From contig CAYMSA010000062.1 in the NCBI GenBank assembly GCA_964392965.1, positions 1 to 10,109 on the forward strand: DNA of 10,109 bases, written 5' to 3'. Under the pieces are notes generated by a model. It ran no database searches. It was given only the letters and a program-made list of their open reading frames with translations, and was not told the origin of the DNA. Shown here one piece after another: positions 7,528 to 10,109 of this stretch. A program made the translations under genes and the position numbers. The DNA comes from CAYMSA01 sp964392965. Its GTDB lineage: Bacteria > Actinomycetota > Coriobacteriia > Anaerosomatales > Anaerosomataceae. Numbering within the stretch: the first letter of the stretch is position 1; each line of letters begins with the position of its first letter.

Positions 7528-8738
7528 GGATCGCGGTCGTCCCCTCACGCTACCCGACGCCCCGCACGCCCGCGGCGGGCGTCTTCGTGCGCGAGCAGGT
7601 GCGCGCCCTCTCGGCGAGGCACGACGTGGCCGTCGTCTATCCGTTCGCAGTGGGGCGGGAGGAGCTCGCGAGTGGCCTGTGGCGCCACCGCGTGCACGAC
7701 TCGGCCGATGCGGGCGTCCCGCTCATCCGGCCGCGCGTCTCGCTCGTCCCGCAGATCGCGCATGCCGAGGATGCCTTCCTGGCGCGGTGGGCGGCAGCGC
7801 TCGACCGCGGCCTCGAGCGGCTCGAGCGCACCCGCTGGCGGCCCGACGTCCTGCACGCGCACGTGAGCTGCCCGGCCGGCGCGGCGGCGGTCGCGGTGGC
7901 CCGGCGGCGCGGCCTGCCCGTCGTGCTGACCGAGCACACCCTCACCGCACGCGCCGCCACCACGCCCGTGCGCTCGCGGGCGATCGCCGCGGCGCTTGCG
8001 GGTGTTGACGCCGTCGTGGCGGTGAGCCCGTTCCTCGGCGCCGACATCGAGCGCTTCGCCGAGGAGCAGGGCGTCGCGCTCCGCCGTCCGGTGCGCGCGG
8101 TGGGGGACGTGGTGGACGCCGCCCGCTTCTTCCCGGGGCCCGGCAGCCCGCACGAAGGCCTCGCGCTCCTCGGCGTGGGGAACCTGTTACCCGTGAAGGG
8201 CCAGCGCTTCGCGATCGAGGCGTTGCCGCACCTCGCGGAGCTCCTGCCCGGCCCCGTCACGCTCACGCTCGTTGGCTCCGGGCCCGAGCGCCCGGCGCTC
8301 GAGGAGGGGGCGGCCGTCCTCGGCGTGGGGGAGCGCGTCCGCTTCGCGGGTGCGCTTCACGGCGACGACCTCGTGGCCGCGTACCGCTCGGCGGACATCG
8401 TCGTTGTGCCGAGTCTCGTCGAGACGTTCAGCGTCGTGGCGCTCGAGGCGCTCGCCTGTGGCGTGCCGGTGGTTGCCACGCGGTGCGGTGGGCCGGAGTG
8501 GTTCGTGGACGAGAGCTGCGGTGCGCTCGTGGAGCCGGGCTGCCCTGAAGCGCTCGCGGCGGGCATCGCGTCTGTGGCGCGCTCACTCGGCAGCTTCGAT
8601 CCGGCGCGCCTGCATGCGTCGGCGGTCGGGCGCTTCGGTGTGGATGCGTTCAACGACGCGCTCCTGACCGTGTATCGTGAAGTCATCGGGTGCCGGGCGG
8701 GCACCCCGGCGGTTCGCGAGAGGGGGGCGGGGTCCTGA
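7524..8738 (+). CDS. GT4 family glycosyltransferase (EX7E type)
   Basis: A 404-residue retaining-type GT-B glycosyltransferase, in the same transcription unit. The start ATG overlaps the previous stop as ATGA, with AAGGG 6 bases upstream. The N-terminal domain has PSRYPTPRTPAAGVFVREQV at 7-26, HAHVSCPAGAAA at 111-122 and TEHT at 136-139. The C-terminal domain has VGNLLPVKGQRFAIEAL at 218-234, LVGSGPERPALE at 249-260, FAGALHGDDLVAAYRSADIV at 274-293, and VPSLVETFSVVALEALACG at 295-313. Glu300 and Glu308 form a complete EX7E motif, followed by GVPVVATRCGGPEW. This is a textbook GT4 layout of normal length. The acceptor and sugar are unknown. The last 15 residues (RAGTPAVRERGAGS) look like an unstructured tail. 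Confidence 0.9.
   Translation: MRIAVVPSRYPTPRTPAAGVFVREQVRALSARHDVAVVYPFAVGREELASGLWRHRVHDSADAGVPLIRPRVSLVPQIAHAEDAFLARWAAALDRGLERLERTRWRPDVLHAHVSCPAGAAAVAVARRRGLPVVLTEHTLTARAATTPVRSRAIAAALAGVDAVVAVSPFLGADIERFAEEQGVALRRPVRAVGDVVDAARFFPGPGSPHEGLALLGVGNLLPVKGQRFAIEALPHLAELLPGPVTLTLVGSGPERPALEEGAAVLGVGERVRFAGALHGDDLVAAYRSADIVVVPSLVETFSVVALEALACGVPVVATRCGGPEWFVDESCGALVEPGCPEALAAGIASVARSLGSFDPARLHASAVGRFGVDAFNDALLTVYREVIGCRAGTPAVRERGAGS
8721..8727 (+). promoter_or_regulatory. Shine-Dalgarno site selecting the ATG at 8738
   Basis: AGGGGGG lies 10 bases before ATG 8738. It favours that start, where the protein begins MRVAMVVLND, over the in-frame GTG at 8690, which would add a glycine-rich, non-family leader. 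Confidence 0.6.
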
Positions 8739-9999
8739 TGCGTGTGGCGATGGTCGTGCTGAACGACATGACGGCCGACGCCCGCGTGGCGCGTGAGGCG
8801 CGCGAGCTCGTGAGCGCCGGGCACACCGTGGACGTGTGCGCACTGCGCGCGCCGGGCCTGCCGGACGTGGACCGCTCGGACGCCTTCACCGTCCGCCGTG
8901 TGGCCGAGTACACGAGCGCCCCGCTCTCGGCGCCGGTCGCCAAGCTCCGGCAGCACCGGGCGCGCACGCGTGCGCTCACCGAGGCCCTCGTGTCGCTTGC
9001 GCCCGACGTCGTCCACTGCCACGACACCGACACGCTTGCGGCAGGCGCCTCGGCGGCTGCACGCCTCGGCGTGCCGTACGTCTACGACGCCCACGAGCTC
9101 TACCCGGACTCGCTCATGCAGCGCCCCTTCCAACGCTCGTGGCCCGTGCAGACGCGCCTGCGCCTGCTCGAGCGGCGTCTCATCCCCGGTGCGGCTGCGG
9201 TCATCACCGTATGCGACGGCCTCGCCGAGGTTCTGCGCGAGCGCTACGGCGTACAGGCGACGGTCGTGGCCAACTGCCCCGGGCTGCGTCCCGTGGGGCC
9301 GCCGCTTCTGCGCGAGCGGCTCGGCATCCCGGCGGACCGGGCCGTCGTGCTCTATCAGGGGGCGCTCCTGCCCGGCCGCGCCATCGACGAGCTCCTCGAG
9401 GCCGTCGCGCGCGTACCCCGGGCGGCGCTCGTGGTGCAGGGGCGCGGCGAGTACGAGGGCGCGATGCGCTCGCGTGTGGCCTCACTCGGCATCGGGGAGC
9501 GCGTGCACGTCATGGGCCAGGTCCCTCACGATGACCTCTTCGCGCTCACGTGCGGCGCTGATGTGGGGACGGTCTTCCTCGACGGCGTCACGCTCAATCA
9601 CCGGCTCGCGTGGCCCAACCGCGTCTTCATGTACTTCATGGCGGGCGTGCCGGTCCTCGGCACCGATCTGCCGGGGCTTCGCCAGCTCCTCATGCGGCCG
9701 GGTCAGCAGGCCNNNNNNNNNNCACCCGCTTTTTCTTTAAATACCGGGGGGGCGGGCGGGACCTCGCCCCGTAACGGCCGGGCCCCGTCCAGCTCCACAG
9801 GCGCCGGGTTCCGCGGGCGGGCCTGCTCACGCCGCCGGGCGACGCCGTGGCGATCGCGGCCGCGATCGACTCCGTGCTCGCCGATCCCGAGCGGCGGCGG
9901 GCGATGGGCGAGGCCGGGCGGGCGCTCGCCGAGGCCGAGTACCACTGGGAGGCGCAGGCGGTGCGCCTGCGTGGCGTCTACGAGAGGCTGGGCGGCTAG
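8738..9999 (+). CDS. GT4 family glycosyltransferase, frame broken by an assembly fault
   Basis: The start ATG overlaps the previous stop as TGATG. The first 325 residues (8738-9712) read well: MRVAMVVLNDMTADARVARE at the N-terminus, HCHDTDTLAAG at 93-103, YVYDAHELYPDSLM at 114-127, LYQGALLPGRAIDELL at 205-220, MGQVPHDDL at 259-267, and PNRVFMYFMAGVPVLGTDLP at 293-312. The frame then hits 10 N and about 97 bases of bad sequence with an in-frame stop in the downstream phase (9772-9774). Coding resumes at 9820 with GLLTPPGDAVAIAAAID and ends in TAG at 9997. Joining 9712 directly to 9820 gives QQA-GLLTPPGD and a 384-residue protein of normal family length. Residue 298 is Met where relatives usually have Glu (FEY), which could affect donor binding or be a sequence error. 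Probably intact in the real genome. Confidence 0.75.
9713..9722. other. Assembly gap of 10 N inside a gene
   Basis: A short N run inside the third plus-strand glycosyltransferase gene. The sequence on its right (9723-9819) repeats the sequence on its left in degraded form, so the N run most likely marks two overlapping contig ends that were placed side by side. Confidence 0.9.
9723..9819 (+). repeat. Degraded duplicate of 9616-9712 (likely assembly artefact)
   Basis: Aligned without gaps at a fixed offset of 107 bases, this block agrees with 9616-9712 at about two-thirds of positions by my count (64 of 97). Examples are CCAGCTCC at both 9682-9689 and 9789-9796, and ACCTCG at 9761 against TCCTCG at 9654. 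It includes an out-of-character patch TTTTCTTTAAATA. It encodes nothing sensible in the frame of either flank. Confidence 0.75.
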
Positions 10000-10109
10000 A
10001 TGCGCCTCCTCTTCGTCACCTACGAGTTTCCGCCCAAGGGCGGCACGGGCGTGCAGCGTCCGCTCGCGACGGCGCGCTATCTGGCCGAGAGCGGCTGGGA
10101 CGTGACGGT
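10000..10109 (+). CDS. GT4-type glycosyltransferase, N-terminus only (cut by window end)
   Basis: The ATG at 10000 directly follows the previous TAG (TAGATG), with GAGAGG about 12 bases upstream. Only 36 codons are present. They read MRLLFVTYEFPPKGGTGVQR followed by PLATARYLAESGWDVT, which is the typical first strand, glycine-rich loop and first helix of GT4 N-terminal domains. The layout matches the 6247 gene (MIAYHFPPFAGIGGQRALRF), suggesting the same subfamily. It continues the co-directional glycosyltransferase run. Nothing can be said about the donor domain or substrate. Confidence 0.7.
   Translation, partial: MRLLFVTYEFPPKGGTGVQRPLATARYLAESGWDVT

Noticed and set aside
6127..7548. Upstream extension of the minus-strand glycosyltransferase into the divergent gene
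   Set aside because: It runs antisense through a clear GT4 gene. The TTG at 6126 has a ribosome site and matches the paralog's start.
9730..9744. AT-rich patch TTTTCTTTAAATA as a promoter or terminator
   Set aside because: It lies inside the error-rich duplicate next to a contig end and within a coding gene, so it is best read as bad sequence.
1..10109. CRISPR arrays, tRNA or rRNA genes, insertion sequences, toxin or defence systems
   Set aside because: No direct-repeat arrays, cloverleaf-like segments, transposase motifs or defence-type domains were seen on either strand.

Overview
The window is very GC-rich bacterial DNA, with G or C at most third codon positions, GTG and TTG as well as ATG starts, and tightly packed genes. 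Together with the GalU sequence style and a secreted CAP-domain protein, this suggests a high-GC Gram-positive, Actinomycetota-like organism. That placement is an inference from composition and protein style; no marker gene is present. Two runs of N (2776-2875 and 9713-9722) show that it is a scaffold from a draft or metagenome assembly.

Layout. (1) 1-1782, plus strand: a secreted protein whose start lies before the window. It has the end of a signal peptide, a CAP (SCP/PR1) domain, a linked beta-rich domain, and two tandem copies of a C-terminal beta-sandwich-like domain. (2) 1902-2759, plus strand: galU, UTP-glucose-1-phosphate uridylyltransferase, with a perfect 18-bp palindrome in its leader. 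(3) 2776-2875: a nominal 100-N gap between convergent genes. (4) 2876-6126, minus strand, transcribed in the order glycosyltransferase copy 2, Wzx-like flippase, glycosyltransferase copy 1. The two glycosyltransferases are clear paralogs flanking the flippase, and copy 1 runs into the gap. (5) 6127-6246: a 120-bp divergent intergenic region that probably carries promoters for both directions. (6) 6247 to the window end, plus strand: four consecutive GT-B/GT4-type glycosyltransferase genes with overlapping or abutting stop and start codons; the last is cut by the window end.

Together the region is part of a cell-surface polysaccharide (capsule, exopolysaccharide or teichuronic-type) locus. GalU supplies UDP-glucose, the glycosyltransferases would build a lipid-linked repeat unit on the cytoplasmic face, and the flippase would move it across the membrane. 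No polymerase, chain-length regulator, priming transferase or ligase is visible, so the locus must extend outside the window or be completed elsewhere.

The most concrete non-obvious observation is an assembly fault. The 97 bases after the 10-N gap are an error-rich second copy of the 97 bases before it, at a constant offset of 107. Removing the block rejoins the fourth complete plus-strand gene in frame into a normal-length glycosyltransferase. I found no convincing novel system; the region reads as an ordinary accessory polysaccharide locus with a few points worth checking.
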